Assembly: GCF_012986595.1 (NCBI RefSeq)
Contig: NZ_JAAQYM010000003.1
Location: 620,001 to 684,000 of the forward strand
Direction of reading: 5' to 3'
From: Pseudomonas koreensis
GTDB taxonomy: Bacteria > Pseudomonadota > Gammaproteobacteria > Pseudomonadales > Pseudomonadaceae
DNA: 64,000 nucleotides
The notes beneath the pieces are model-generated. The model worked only from the letters and a program-made list of their open reading frames with translations. It searched no databases and had not been told where the DNA came from. Positions 18,641-28,201 of this stretch are shown here, in pieces. The translations under genes and the position numbers were made by a program. Each line of letters opens with the position of its first letter. Position 1 is the first letter of the stretch.

Positions 18641-19437
18641 TGCTGTTTTCCCTGTACCGCTCGCTGCGCAGCTACCGCGGATTCATCCTCGGCAGCGTCA
18701 AGCGGGAGTTTCAGGCGCGTTATCGCAATTCGCTGTTCGGCGCGCTGTGGACCGTGCTCAATCCGTTGTCGATGATCGTCGTGTACACGGTGATCTTTTC
18801 CCAGATCATGCGCGCGCGCCTGCCGGGTGTGGATGATGGCCTGGCCTACAGCGTGTACCTGTGTGCGGGCCTGCTGACCTGGGGACTGTTTGCCGAAATC
18901 ACCTCGCGCAGCCAGAGCATGTTTCTGGAAAACGCCAACCTGCTGAAGAAAATCAGCTTCCCGCGCATCTGCCTGCCGGTGATTGCGCTGCTCAACGCCG
19001 GGATCAACTTCGCGATCATCCTCGCGCTGTTTTTCGGCTTTCTGCTGATCAGCGGACGCCTGCCCGGTATGGCCTTGCTCGCGCTGATTCCACTGTTGAT
19101 CGTGCAAGTGATCTTCGCCGCCGGGCTGGGCATGATCCTCGGCATCCTCAACGTGTTCTTCCGCGACGTCGGACAGATGTTCGGCATCTGCCTGCAGTTC
19201 TGGTTCTGGCTGACGCCGATCGTTTACCCGCTGTCGATCCTGCCGCCGGGCATCCAGCAGCTGATCAGCCTCAACCCGATGACGTCGTTGATGACCAGCT
19301 ACCAGAACGTGTTCCTCTACAACCAGTGGCCAGACTGGCCATCGCTGCTGCCGCTGCTGATCATCGGCCTGCTGTTCTGCGCCATGGCGTTGCGCCTGTT
19401 CCGGCAACGTGTCGGCGAAATGGTGGATGAACTCTGA
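18640..19437 (+). CDS. wzm: A-band polysaccharide ABC exporter, membrane subunit
   Basis: 265 residues from ATG 18640, whose A is the last base of the wbpW stop (TGATG). An in-frame TTG three bases earlier is an alternative. Six hydrophobic segments of the ABC-2 type are visible. The N-terminal amphipathic segment FILGSVKREFQARYRNSLFG precedes the first membrane helix, as in Wzm/TagG proteins. With Wzt it moves the lipid-linked D-rhamnan from the cytoplasm to the periplasm. It overlaps the next gene by one base. Confidence 0.94.
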   Translation: MLFSLYRSLRSYRGFILGSVKREFQARYRNSLFGALWTVLNPLSMIVVYTVIFSQIMRARLPGVDDGLAYSVYLCAGLLTWGLFAEITSRSQSMFLENANLLKKISFPRICLPVIALLNAGINFAIILALFFGFLLISGRLPGMALLALIPLLIVQVIFAAGLGMILGILNVFFRDVGQMFGICLQFWFWLTPIVYPLSILPPGIQQLISLNPMTSLMTSYQNVFLYNQWPDWPSLLPLLIIGLLFCAMALRLFRQRVGEMVDEL

Positions 19438-20702
19438 TGGGACATATACGCGTCAGTGGCCTGGGCAAGGCCTACAAGCAATACCCCAATCGCTGGAGCC
19501 GGTTGTTCGAGTGGCTGGTGCCGTTTTCGGGCACCCGGCACCATTTGCACTGGGTTCTGCAGGACATCGATTTCGAGATTCAGCCCGGCGAAGCCGTCGG
19601 CATCGTCGGGGTCAACGGCGCGGGCAAAAGCACCCTGCTGAAGATGATCACCGGCACCACGCAACCGAGCTGCGGGCAGATTCAACTGCAAGGCCGCGTC
19701 GCCGCCCTGCTGGAACTGGGGATGGGTTTTCACCCGGATTTCACCGGCCGCCAGAACGCGTTCATGGCCGGTCAGTTACTGGGCATGCAGGTCGAAGAGA
19801 TCGAAGCACTGATGCCGCAAATCGAGAGCTTCGCCGAAATCGGCGAAGCCATCGACCACCCGGTGCGCACCTATTCCAGCGGCATGCAGATGCGCCTGGC
19901 CTTCAGCGTCGCCACCGCGCGCCGTCCGGATATCCTGATCGTCGATGAAGCGCTGTCGGTGGGCGACGCCTACTTCCAGCACAAAAGCTTCGAGCGCATT
20001 CGTAATTTCCGCAAGGCCGGCACCACCCTGCTGATTGTGTCCCATGACCGCTCGGCGATTCAGTCGATTTGTGACACCGCGATCCTTTTGGAGAACGGGC
20101 GTCTGGCCATGCGTGGCAAACCCGAAGAAGTCATGGACTACTACAACGCCATGCTCGCCCAGCGCGAAGGCCAGATCGTGCGCCAGGAAATGCTCGCCAA
20201 TGGTCAGGTGCAAACCATTTCCGGCACCGGTGAAGCCGGGATTGTCAGCGTACGTTTGCTCGACGCTCAGGGCCGCAGCCTGGAAGTCGCGGAAGTCGGT
20301 CAGCCGGTGGTGCTGGAAGTGCAGACCGAGGTCCGTGAGGACATCGAGCGCCTGGTGCTGGGCTTTCTGATCAAGGACCGCCTCGGCCAGGCGATCTACG
20401 GCATCAACACCCATCGCCAGGATCAGGCGCTCAACGACCTGAGTGCCGGTGAACAAGTGACCTTCCGCTTCGCCTTTGACATGCGTCTGGGCAAGGGCAG
20501 CTATTCGGTGGCGCTGAGCCTGTCGCGCCTGGATTCGCACCTGGATCGCAACTTCGAATGGCGCGATTACGGTCTGGTTTTCCATGTGATCAACAATCGT
20601 CAGGAAGACTTTGTCGGCTGTTCATGGCTGCAGGCTCGGACCGAGATCAGCCGCGCCAGTGAGAACACGACACTACAGGCGGACAAGGAGATCTCGCGAT
20701 GA
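19437..20702 (+). CDS. wzt: A-band polysaccharide ABC exporter, ATPase subunit
   Basis: 421 residues. The ATPase domain occupies residues 1-240, with Walker A GVNGAGKST at about 58-66, signature YSSGMQMRLAF, and Walker B DILIVDEAL. A C-terminal beta-rich domain of about 170 residues follows (MLANGQVQTISGTGEAGI onward). In O9a-type Wzt proteins this extra domain binds the modified non-reducing end of the finished glycan. If so, the methyl- and acyltransferases of the divergent operon may make the export signal, which is inference. Its stop overlaps the wbpX start. Confidence 0.94.
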   Translation: MGHIRVSGLGKAYKQYPNRWSRLFEWLVPFSGTRHHLHWVLQDIDFEIQPGEAVGIVGVNGAGKSTLLKMITGTTQPSCGQIQLQGRVAALLELGMGFHPDFTGRQNAFMAGQLLGMQVEEIEALMPQIESFAEIGEAIDHPVRTYSSGMQMRLAFSVATARRPDILIVDEALSVGDAYFQHKSFERIRNFRKAGTTLLIVSHDRSAIQSICDTAILLENGRLAMRGKPEEVMDYYNAMLAQREGQIVRQEMLANGQVQTISGTGEAGIVSVRLLDAQGRSLEVAEVGQPVVLEVQTEVREDIERLVLGFLIKDRLGQAIYGINTHRQDQALNDLSAGEQVTFRFAFDMRLGKGSYSVALSLSRLDSHLDRNFEWRDYGLVFHVINNRQEDFVGCSWLQARTEISRASENTTLQADKEISR

Positions 20703-22075
20703 CACGACTGCTGGTGGAGTGCACCTACGTCTTTGAGCACCCGTCGGCCAACTCGGGGATTCAACGGGTGGTGCGCAACGTCATTCAACAGTTGCCCGAC
20801 GCTGACGCCGAGCGTGAATGCATTCCGGTGGTGATGCTCGACGGAGCCCTGTATCAGGTGAAAAGCCTGGCACCGATCAAGACCCCGAAAATCAATCTGA
20901 CCAGCCTGCGGGTGAAGCTGGAACACTGGGCCAACGGCTTCTGGTTGCGCCATCGCGCCCTCGAACGACGCCGCCCTTTCAGCCAGTCGCATTTCGCCCG
21001 GCGGGTGCTGTACGTGCTCTGCCGGCTCACCGCGTTTGCCTGTTTCAGCCTGCCGATGCGCGTGCTCGGACGCCTGCTCAAGGGCAAGCCCGTGCCCGAA
21101 CGCTGCGTCCCCTTGCAACATCGGGCCGGCGATCAACTGGTGTTGCTCGACTCGTCCTGGCACGCCAACTTCTTCCCCTTGGCCGAACAACTCAAGCGCG
21201 ATGGCGTGGGCATCGTTTCGGTGATCTACGACTTGATCCCGCTGACCCATCCGCAGTTCTGCGACGCGGGCCTGGTCAAGGTGTTCAACGACTGGTTCGA
21301 CTGGATCGCGCGCACTGCCGACGGCTATGTGGCGATCTCGACCACCATCCGCGATCAGGTGCGCCAGGAGATGTTGCGCCGGATCGGCACGCAACAGGTC
21401 CAACAGCGCTGGTTCGACTATTTCCACCTCGGCTCCGAGCTAGATTTGAGCGATGCCACGGCCGAAGTCGATCGCCATCTGCTGGACATGTTCAAGCGCC
21501 CGGAGCCGGTGTTCCTGATGGTCAGCACCATCGAACCGCGCAAGAACCACGCCTACCTGCTCGATGCCTTTGAACGGGCCTGGGCGGCGGGCTCCACGGC
21601 GCGGTTGTGCATTGCCGGGAAAATCGGCTGGAAATGTGAGGCACTGATCGAGCGGATTCGCCAGCACCCGCAACTGAACCGGCGTCTGTTCATGTTCAAC
21701 TCGCTCTCGGACACAAGCCTTGAGCACGCCTACTCCCACGCCACCGCACTGGTGTTCCCGTCGCACGTCGAAGGATTCGGCTTGCCGCTGGTGGAAGCCA
21801 TGCAGCGCGGCCTGCCGGCGATGGCCAGCGATATTCCGGTGTTCCGTGAAATCGGCGGCGATTACATGGCGTATTTCGATCTGCACAACCCGCAGAGCCT
21901 CACCGAGCTGGTGCTCGCAATGGAACGCTCCGGAGTCTTTCCGGCGCCCAAGAGCCTCGACCAGTGGCGCTGGCTGAGCTGGCGCGAAGCGAGTGCGCAA
22001 CTGGTCCAGCGTATCGAACGCAACCTGGATCATTCACAGCCGGCGTCAGAGAGTCAGCATGCGCATTGCTCTTAA
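20699..22075 (+). CDS. wbpX: D-rhamnosyltransferase of the A-band locus
   Basis: 458 residues, near the 460 of P. aeruginosa WbpX. The N-terminus MTRLLVECTYVFEHPSANSG is followed by an acceptor domain with a hydrophobic, basic patch (HFARRVLYVLCRLTAFACFS) that may dock at the membrane. The GT-B donor half has VSTIEPRKNHAYLLDAF and SHVEGFGLPLVEAMQRGLP, the GT4 E-x7-E motif. In P. aeruginosa WbpX, WbpY and WbpZ together assemble the D-rhamnose trisaccharide repeat; by that model WbpX adds the alpha-1,2-linked residue. It overlaps wbpY by 17 bases. Confidence 0.92.
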   Translation: MTRLLVECTYVFEHPSANSGIQRVVRNVIQQLPDADAERECIPVVMLDGALYQVKSLAPIKTPKINLTSLRVKLEHWANGFWLRHRALERRRPFSQSHFARRVLYVLCRLTAFACFSLPMRVLGRLLKGKPVPERCVPLQHRAGDQLVLLDSSWHANFFPLAEQLKRDGVGIVSVIYDLIPLTHPQFCDAGLVKVFNDWFDWIARTADGYVAISTTIRDQVRQEMLRRIGTQQVQQRWFDYFHLGSELDLSDATAEVDRHLLDMFKRPEPVFLMVSTIEPRKNHAYLLDAFERAWAAGSTARLCIAGKIGWKCEALIERIRQHPQLNRRLFMFNSLSDTSLEHAYSHATALVFPSHVEGFGLPLVEAMQRGLPAMASDIPVFREIGGDYMAYFDLHNPQSLTELVLAMERSGVFPAPKSLDQWRWLSWREASAQLVQRIERNLDHSQPASESQHAHCS

Positions 22076-23189
22076 CGCGCGGATTCTCCAGGCGCCGCGC
22101 ACCGGCATCGGCCATTACGTCGCCGAACTGGTCCGCGCCTTGCGCGACACAACCGATGTCGAGGTGGCGCTGTTTCACGGCTGGGGCTGGAGTTCGGCGT
22201 TGCCGGAAGCGGCCATGCCCGGCTACTCGCGTGTGACACCACTGCTGCGGCAGATCCCCGGGGCCTACCAGGCGCGGCGCTGGCTGGAGCAGAAACGTTT
22301 CGATCAGGGCCGTGCGCAAGACATCGACCTGTATCACGAACCGAGCCTGTGGCCGCTGGCCTTCGACGGCCCGACCGTGATCACCCTGCACGACCTGACT
22401 CACCTGCACTTTCCTGATACCCAACCGGCAGCGCGCCTCAAGGAGATCGAACGGCGCTTGGCCGCTGGCGTGCAACAGGCGCAGCGCATCATCACCGACT
22501 CGCAGGCGATTGCCGACGAGGCCCAAGCGTGGTTCGGCCTGCCAGCCGAACGCTTTGTGGTGGCGCCATTGGGTGTCGCCGAGCGCTTTCACCCACGGGA
22601 ACAGCACGCCATCGCGGCGGTGCTCAACGCGCATGCCGTTGCCCCGCGCGAATACTTCCTGTGTGTCGGCACCCTCGAGCCGCGCAAGAACCTGAACCTG
22701 GCCCTGCGCGCCCATGCCCTGCTGCCGGAGGCCGTGCGCCAGCGCTTTCCGCTGCTGATCGTCGGCATGGCCGGCTGGCAACAGAGCCAGTTCAGCGCCG
22801 AACTGCGCCAGGCCCTGGTCTCGGGACACGTGTGCCTGCTCGGCTATCTGCCCGATGAACAGGTCGCGCAACTGCTGGCCGGCGCCCGGGCACTGGTGTT
22901 TCCGTCGCTATACGAAGGCTTCGGGCTGCCGGTACTGGAAGCCATGGCCAGCGGCACGCCGGTGATCCTGACCCGTTCTTCAGCCATGCCGGAAGTCGCC
23001 GGTGCGGCTGGCAACTATATTGAAGCTGACGATGCACATGGCCTGCGCGATGCGCTGAACCGCCTGATCGACGATCACGCGCATTGGCAGGCCTGCCGAG
23101 AAGCCGGATTGCACCGGACGCGGCTTTTTTCCTGGGAACGTTGCGCACAAGCCACCGCCGGTGCCTATCGCCAGGCCATGGGAGGCTGA
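22059..23189 (+). CDS. wbpY: D-rhamnosyltransferase of the A-band locus
   Basis: 376 residues from ATG 22059 (MRIALNARILQAPRTGIGHY). The longer frame from 21993 lies inside wbpX and is rejected. Retaining GT4 features are VGTLEPRKNLNLALRA (donor-domain start) and SLYEGFGLPVLEAMASGTPVI (E-x7-E). It should use GDP-D-rhamnose at the cytoplasmic membrane face and, by the P. aeruginosa model, add alpha-1,3-linked residues. The gene abuts wbpZ with no gap. Confidence 0.92.
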   Translation: MRIALNARILQAPRTGIGHYVAELVRALRDTTDVEVALFHGWGWSSALPEAAMPGYSRVTPLLRQIPGAYQARRWLEQKRFDQGRAQDIDLYHEPSLWPLAFDGPTVITLHDLTHLHFPDTQPAARLKEIERRLAAGVQQAQRIITDSQAIADEAQAWFGLPAERFVVAPLGVAERFHPREQHAIAAVLNAHAVAPREYFLCVGTLEPRKNLNLALRAHALLPEAVRQRFPLLIVGMAGWQQSQFSAELRQALVSGHVCLLGYLPDEQVAQLLAGARALVFPSLYEGFGLPVLEAMASGTPVILTRSSAMPEVAGAAGNYIEADDAHGLRDALNRLIDDHAHWQACREAGLHRTRLFSWERCAQATAGAYRQAMGG

Positions 23190-24320
23190 ATGCGAGTGCT
23201 TCATTTCTTCAAAACCTACTTGCCTGACTCGGTCGGCGGTATCGAGCAAGTGATCTTCCAGCTGTGCGAGAGCGGTGCGCATCACGGCATCGACGGCCAG
23301 GTCCTGACCCTCAGCGCCGACCCGACACCGCCGGTGGTGCAACTGGGCCAGCACGAAGTGCATCGCGCCAGACTCGACATTCAATTCGCCTCTACCGGGT
23401 TTTCCTGGAGTGTGTTCAAACAGTTTCGCGAGCTGGCGGCTGAAGCCGATGTGGTCAACTATCACTTTCCCTGGCCGTTCATGGACTTGGTGCATTTCGC
23501 CAGCGGCATGAACAAACCAAGCGTAGTGACCTACCACTCGGACATCATTCGCCAGAAGCATCTGCTCAAACTCTACCGGCCGCTGATGAACCGCTTCCTC
23601 GCCAGCGCCGACCGAATCGTCGCGGCCTCGCCGAACTACCTGCACACCAGCGACGTGTTGCAGCAGTTCCAGAACAAGACCCGGGTGATTCCGTACGGTT
23701 TGAACAAAGCGGGTTATCCACAGGCCGATGCGGAGCGAATGAACCGCTGGCGCCAGCAGCTTGGGGATAAGTTTTTCCTGTTCGTCGGGGTCATGCGCTA
23801 TTACAAGGGCCTGCACATTCTGCTCGATGCCTTGAAGGACGTGGACTACCCGGTGGTGATCGTCGGCGCTGGCCCGCTGGAGCTGGAATTGCACGCCCAG
23901 GCCGCCGCACTGGGCCTGCGCAATATCCACTTCCTCGGACGCCTGGGAGATGAGGACAAGGTCGCCCTGCTGCAAATGAGCTACGCCATCGTGTTCCCTT
24001 CGCACCTGCGCTCCGAAGCGTTCGGCATTTCGCTGCTTGAAGGCGCGATGTACGGCAAGCCGATGATCTCCAGCGAAATCGGCACCGGCACCAGCTACAT
24101 CAATATCCACAACGAAACCGGCCTGGTCGTGCCGCCAAGCAATCCACTGGCGTTTCGCGAGGCGATGCGCACCCTGTGGGAAAACCCGGAACGCGCGGCG
24201 GCCATGGGTGTGAAGGCCGAAGCGCGTTACCGGCAGTTGTTTACAGCCGATGAGATGGGTCGCAAGTGGACCGAGTTGTATCAGGAGTTGCTGGAAGAGA
24301 AAGACCTGTCTTACGCCTGA
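23190..24320 (+). CDS. wbpZ: D-rhamnosyltransferase initiating the A-band chain
   Basis: 376 residues, with the ATG directly after the wbpY stop. The N-terminus HFFKTYLPDSVGGIEQVIFQL has the GG-x-E/Q acceptor-domain motif of GT4 enzymes. Donor-domain motifs are FVGVMRYYKGLHILL and HLRSEAFGISLLEGAMYGKP. In P. aeruginosa WbpZ adds the first D-rhamnose to the lipid-linked GlcNAc-type primer. It is the last gene of the operon, followed by a long inverted repeat. An exact DnaA box lies inside it at 23714-23722. Confidence 0.92.
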   Translation: MRVLHFFKTYLPDSVGGIEQVIFQLCESGAHHGIDGQVLTLSADPTPPVVQLGQHEVHRARLDIQFASTGFSWSVFKQFRELAAEADVVNYHFPWPFMDLVHFASGMNKPSVVTYHSDIIRQKHLLKLYRPLMNRFLASADRIVAASPNYLHTSDVLQQFQNKTRVIPYGLNKAGYPQADAERMNRWRQQLGDKFFLFVGVMRYYKGLHILLDALKDVDYPVVIVGAGPLELELHAQAAALGLRNIHFLGRLGDEDKVALLQMSYAIVFPSHLRSEAFGISLLEGAMYGKPMISSEIGTGTSYINIHNETGLVVPPSNPLAFREAMRTLWENPERAAAMGVKAEARYRQLFTADEMGRKWTELYQELLEEKDLSYA

Positions 24321-24344
24321 CCTGATACACGACATCAATCTTCT

Positions 24345-24422
24345 GTAGGAGCTGCCGAAGGCTGCGATCTTTTGATTTTAGAAACCCAGAATCAAAAGAT
24401 CGCAGCCTTCGGCAGCTCCTAC
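24345..24422. repeat. Long perfect inverted repeat (two head-to-head intergenic elements), likely terminator
   Basis: Two perfectly complementary arms of 33 bp (24345-24377 and 24390-24422) are separated by 12 bases. Each arm begins GTAGGAGCTGCCGAAGGCTG and continues into CGATCTTTTGATT, a sequence I recognise as a common dispersed element in P. fluorescens and P. putida genomes. It lies between convergent wbpZ and the fused oxidoreductase gene, so its RNA would fold into a strong hairpin for either transcript. Confidence 0.85.
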
Positions 24423-24433
24423 GGTGGGAAGCG

Positions 24434-26464
24434 TTACAGATCCAGCACCAGCAACTGCTCGCTCTGCGCCGGCACCGCACAGCAAATCAGCACCTGCCCC
24501 GCCTCCGGCATGTCCGCCGGGGGCTGTGGATAATTCACCGCGCCACTGACCAGACGCGTCTTGCAAGTACCGCATGAACCTCCCCGGCAACTGAACTCTG
24601 GGCGCAGGCCCCGGCTCTCCGCGAGCTCCAGCAGACTGCCGCCGTCCGGCTGCCAGCGCGCTTCTTTGGCAGAACGTTCGAACATCACCGGGACTGACGT
24701 CGTGGCTGCGGGCGGTTGCGCAATGACAACCGCATCCGGATCGGGCTGGCGCTTGAGCGTTGACGGGCCGAACGTTTCCGCATGGATCCGCGCATCGCGA
24801 ATGTCGAGCTCGCGCAAGCTGTCGTACAGACCTTGGGTAAAACCGCCCGGGCCACAGACCACGAAGTCGATCTGGTCGTAATCCTCGACCTCCAGCAAAT
24901 CGCGCAGCAGTGCCCCATCGATACGCCCGCGCCGGTCGAAATCCTCTCCCTCGTGTACGTCGGCTTCGGGCTGGCTGAGCAGGCGCATCACTCGTACGGC
25001 GTCACCTGCGTCTTCCAGCAAGCGATCCAGTTCCTGGCGAAACGGCTGATCGGCCAGGCTGCGCGAACTCTGCAGCAACCACGTCGGGCGAATCCGCCGG
25101 GTGCGCAGGCCTTGATACACCACCTCGCGCAGCATCGACAGCAACGGCGTGATGCCGACACCCGCCGCGAGCAGCACCAAGGGGCGTCGCTCCAGCGGCG
25201 CCACCGTAAAGTGCCCCTGTGGCGCCCGTGCTTCGAGGACATCGCCAACGCGGATTTGCTGGTGCAAATGGCTTGAAACCAGACCCTCGCGCTTCACGCT
25301 GATGCGTAAAAAGTCATCCGACGGCGCACTCGACAGGCTGTAGGTACGGATATGCGTTTCACCGTCCAGGGTGAAGCGCAGCGGCAAATGCTGCCCGGCC
25401 TGAAACACCGGCATGCCCGCGCCGTCGTCCGGTTGCAGATAGATTGAGCGGATGTGCTGGCTCTCCCGCTCGATGCGGGTCACTCGCAGTGGCCGCCAGC
25501 TGTCACCCAAGGCTTTGGCCTGTAAACGCGCATCGGCCTGGGCCCAGGTGCCGGTCAGCAGGCTGGTGGGCGACATACCGTCGAAGCGCCAGCGCAAGGC
25601 CAGTGCCGCCGGACGCCGCACCCTTTTCTCCACCTCGAATGTCCACAGGCGCTCGGCGCCTTGGAACGCTTCGATCTGCGGCCCCTCCAGGATGATCTCG
25701 GTACGCCCGCTCAGTTGCAGCACATCGCCTGTGGAAAAGTCGATGAACAGCAGGCCCGCACGCGGGTTGAGCAGCAGGTTGCCTAAGGTATTGAAGTGCA
25801 GGTTGCCGGCAAAATCCGGGATGGTCAGGCGATTACCCTCGACCCGGACAAACCCGGCCTGGCCACCGCGATGGGAAACGTCCACCGCACGTTGCCCGTC
25901 GACATCGACGTAACTGGCGACGAAGAAGGTGTCTGCGCCTTCGATCATGGCCTTGGCCGCGTCATCGAGGCTGTCGCCATGCTGCGCTGGCCGCGTCTGC
26001 GGATCGGACAGCGGCACACGCTGGAACTGGCGCAGTTGAATGTATTGCGGACAGTTGCCGAACGACTGATCCACCGTCACCGCGAAACCGCTGGCGTCGA
26101 GATTGCCGACACGACCGTTGAGACGGTTGCGCCGCCGGGTGTGCAGTTCGATGCCCAGCAAACCGATGGCCGCGCCGTTGAGCAGTCGGGCCGGATCATC
26201 GGCTGCCGGCAGACTGGATAGTTGCAGGTGCTGCGGATCTGGCGAACCGACAAACCCCGGCGCCCCTTCGAGCACACTGGCCCACGGACGACCTTCAGCA
26301 TCGACCGCGCCGTACAGCATGAACGGCAATTGCTCATAAAAGGCACGGTGCTGATCCGGCATCCAGTCGCGAATCACTTTACGGCCGAAGGCCTCCATGC
26401 GTTCGGCAACCCCGACATGGGCTTGTAATTGCTGCTCGCCAGCGTGCCACGGTGAACGTTCCAT
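24434..26464 (-). CDS. Three-domain oxidoreductase: PNPOx-like, ferredoxin reductase-like, and 2Fe-2S ferredoxin domains
   Basis: 676 residues from ATG 26464, with GGGGAG seven bases upstream; the adjacent in-frame GTG at 26467 is less well spaced. Residues 1-300 resemble the pyridoxamine-phosphate-oxidase split-barrel flavin family (LPFMLYGAVDAEGRPWASV, RAGLLFIDFSTGDVLQLSGR). About 320-560 is a ferredoxin-NADP reductase module (LPLRFTLDGE, RTYSLSSAP for FAD, LLAAGVGITPLLSML and VVCGPGGF for NAD(P)H). The C-terminus is a plant-type 2Fe-2S domain (CRGGSCGTC plus a later Cys near ICC). It should carry electrons from NAD(P)H through FAD to the cluster, possibly to the N-terminal flavin site. The physiological substrate is unknown. 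Confidence 0.85.
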   Translation of the reverse strand: MERSPWHAGEQQLQAHVGVAERMEAFGRKVIRDWMPDQHRAFYEQLPFMLYGAVDAEGRPWASVLEGAPGFVGSPDPQHLQLSSLPAADDPARLLNGAAIGLLGIELHTRRRNRLNGRVGNLDASGFAVTVDQSFGNCPQYIQLRQFQRVPLSDPQTRPAQHGDSLDDAAKAMIEGADTFFVASYVDVDGQRAVDVSHRGGQAGFVRVEGNRLTIPDFAGNLHFNTLGNLLLNPRAGLLFIDFSTGDVLQLSGRTEIILEGPQIEAFQGAERLWTFEVEKRVRRPAALALRWRFDGMSPTSLLTGTWAQADARLQAKALGDSWRPLRVTRIERESQHIRSIYLQPDDGAGMPVFQAGQHLPLRFTLDGETHIRTYSLSSAPSDDFLRISVKREGLVSSHLHQQIRVGDVLEARAPQGHFTVAPLERRPLVLLAAGVGITPLLSMLREVVYQGLRTRRIRPTWLLQSSRSLADQPFRQELDRLLEDAGDAVRVMRLLSQPEADVHEGEDFDRRGRIDGALLRDLLEVEDYDQIDFVVCGPGGFTQGLYDSLRELDIRDARIHAETFGPSTLKRQPDPDAVVIAQPPAATTSVPVMFERSAKEARWQPDGGSLLELAESRGLRPEFSCRGGSCGTCKTRLVSGAVNYPQPPADMPEAGQVLICCAVPAQSEQLLVLDL

Positions 26465-26499
26465 CACGCATCTCCCCGCGCCACTGGCGCAATGTGCAG

Positions 26500-26518
26500 G
26501 GCCCGGTCAGACCGGGCC
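26500..26518 (-). terminator. GC-rich hairpin after the GST gene
   Basis: GGCCCGGT-CAG-ACCGGGCC is an 8-bp perfect stem with a 3-base loop just beyond the GST stop codon. No T-tract follows, so it may act as an attenuator or mRNA-end stabiliser instead of a full terminator. Confidence 0.4.
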
Positions 26519-26524
26519 AGGTCT

Positions 26525-27151
26525 TCAGGCAGTTTTTTGCAGACCGGCAATGGTGCGCGGCATGCCGACAAAACCGGGCAAGGCTTCGACCCGCGCCAGC
26601 CAGGCGCGGACGTTGGCGTAGTCATCCAGCGACACGTTGCCTTCCGGCGCGTGGGCGATGTAGCTGTAGGCGGAAACGTCGGCGATGGTTGGCTCGCTGC
26701 CGGCCAGATACGGGGTCTTGCCCAGCTCCAGCTCCATCACCTTGAGCAGGTTGTGCGCACGGGTAATCAGTTCTTCAGCATTCAGTTGCGCCCCAAACAC
26801 CGTGACCAGGCGCGCCGCAGCAGGCCCGAAAGCAATCGGCCCCGCTGCCACCGACAGCCAGCGTTGCACTCGCGCAGCACCCAGCGGATCGGTCGGCAGC
26901 CAGCGGCCATTGCCATACTTGAGCGCCAGATACACCAGGATCGCATTGGAGTCGGCCAGCACCACGCCGTCATCATCGATCGCCGGTACCTGGCCAAAGC
27001 TGTTGATTGCCAGATACGGCGGCTGCTTGTGCTCACCCTTGGCCAGATCGACCAGGATCAGCTCGGTCGGCAGCTGCAGCAGGGACAGCATCAGCTCCAC
27101 CCGATGGGCGTGGCCGGAACGCGGGAAGTTGTAGAGTTTGATCGCTTGCAT
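26525..27151 (-). CDS. Glutathione S-transferase family protein
   Basis: 208 residues from ATG 27151, with GGAG seven bases upstream. The N-terminal thioredoxin-like domain ([20 protein letters not shown]) has Ser in the FPRSGHA catalytic region, and the helix-turn containing [10 protein letters not shown] is the glutathione-binding site. The C-terminal all-helical domain contains [20 protein letters not shown], the N-capping box. The family conjugates glutathione to electrophiles or acts as a reductase. It lies between a LysR gene and the fused oxidoreductase on the same strand, suggesting a detoxification unit, which is inference. Confidence 0.9.
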   Translation of the reverse strand: MQAIKLYNFPRSGHAHRVELMLSLLQLPTELILVDLAKGEHKQPPYLAINSFGQVPAIDDDGVVLADSNAILVYLALKYGNGRWLPTDPLGAARVQRWLSVAAGPIAFGPAAARLVTVFGAQLNAEELITRAHNLLKVMELELGKTPYLAGSEPTIADVSAYSYIAHAPEGNVSLDDYANVRAWLARVEALPGFVGMPRTIAGLQKTA

Positions 27152-27253
27152 GGTCGACTCCGCTGGAGGTGGCGCTGTTCGGGATGGCAGCGCCGATGGA
27201 GGCCATCTTCTACCTATCCTCAAAGCAACAGAATCACCAGCAATCGCAATCGA

Positions 27254-28180
27254 TTATTTCATCTGATGAAATAATGCCGCGTTCTGCAGCGCCGGGTGCT
27301 CACGCAACACTTTCACCGCATGATCGACAAAACTGCGCACCCGCGCCGGCGCCTTGCGCCCGCCCTGATACACCACATGAATCGGCAGCGGCGGCAGTTC
27401 GAAGTCGGCGAGGACAATTTCCAGTTCACCCGACGCCACCTTGCCAGCGACCTGATAGGACAACACCCGGGTCAGCCCCAACCCCAGGCAGGCCGCCGCA
27501 ATCGCCGCCTGATTGGCGGTGACCACCAGCCTCGGTTCGGGCCGCACGCTGATCGCTTCGCCTTGATCGAGAAACGGCCAACTGCGCAACTGGCCAATGG
27601 ACGAAGTCGCCACCACCGGCGCACCGGCCAGCGCTTGCGGATGCGCGGGACGGCCGTGCTCCGCCAGATAGGCCGGCGAACCACAGATCACCCGCCGCAC
27701 TTCGCCGACACGGATGGCGTGCTGATTGCTGTCCGGCAACTCACCGATGCGCACCGCGACATCGATGCCCTCCTCGACCATGCTCACCACCCGATCGACC
27801 AACAGCGCATTGATCGAAACGTCGGGGTATTGCGTCAGATAACCGGCCATCAACGGCGTGACAAACAACTCGCCAAACAACACCGGCGCGGTCACTGTCA
27901 ATTGCCCACGGGGCTGTGCGTGACTGCCGGCAGCCGAATCCTCGGCTTCCTGCACCTCGGCGAGAATTCTCCGACAGTCTTCCAGATAACGCTGACCGGC
28001 CTCGCTCAAATGCACACTGCGCGTCGTGCGGATCAGCAACTGCGTACCGATCCGCTGCTCCAGCGCTGCCACCGCCCGAGTGACACTGGCCGCCGACAGA
28101 CCCAGACGCCGCGCCGCCGCCGAGAACCCCTGCTCCTGGGCCACCGTGGCGAAGATCTGCATTTCCTGGAAGCGGTCCAT
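27254..28180 (-). CDS. LysR-family transcriptional regulator
   Basis: 308 residues. The N-terminal helix-turn-helix is clear (MDRFQEMQIFATVAQEQGFS then AARRLGLSAASVTRAVAALE). A LysR substrate-binding domain follows from about residue 90. The subgroup resembles regulators such as DhcR/AaeR that control oxidoreductase genes. The gene is upstream of, and in the same direction as, the GST and oxidoreductase genes (102-bp gap), so it may regulate them, though LysR proteins are usually divergent from their targets. Confidence 0.9.
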   Translation of the reverse strand: MDRFQEMQIFATVAQEQGFSAAARRLGLSAASVTRAVAALEQRIGTQLLIRTTRSVHLSEAGQRYLEDCRRILAEVQEAEDSAAGSHAQPRGQLTVTAPVLFGELFVTPLMAGYLTQYPDVSINALLVDRVVSMVEEGIDVAVRIGELPDSNQHAIRVGEVRRVICGSPAYLAEHGRPAHPQALAGAPVVATSSIGQLRSWPFLDQGEAISVRPEPRLVVTANQAAIAAACLGLGLTRVLSYQVAGKVASGELEIVLADFELPPLPIHVVYQGGRKAPARVRSFVDHAVKVLREHPALQNAALFHQMK

Positions 28181-28201
28181 GGATGCCCTCGAGTCAGATA
28201 C

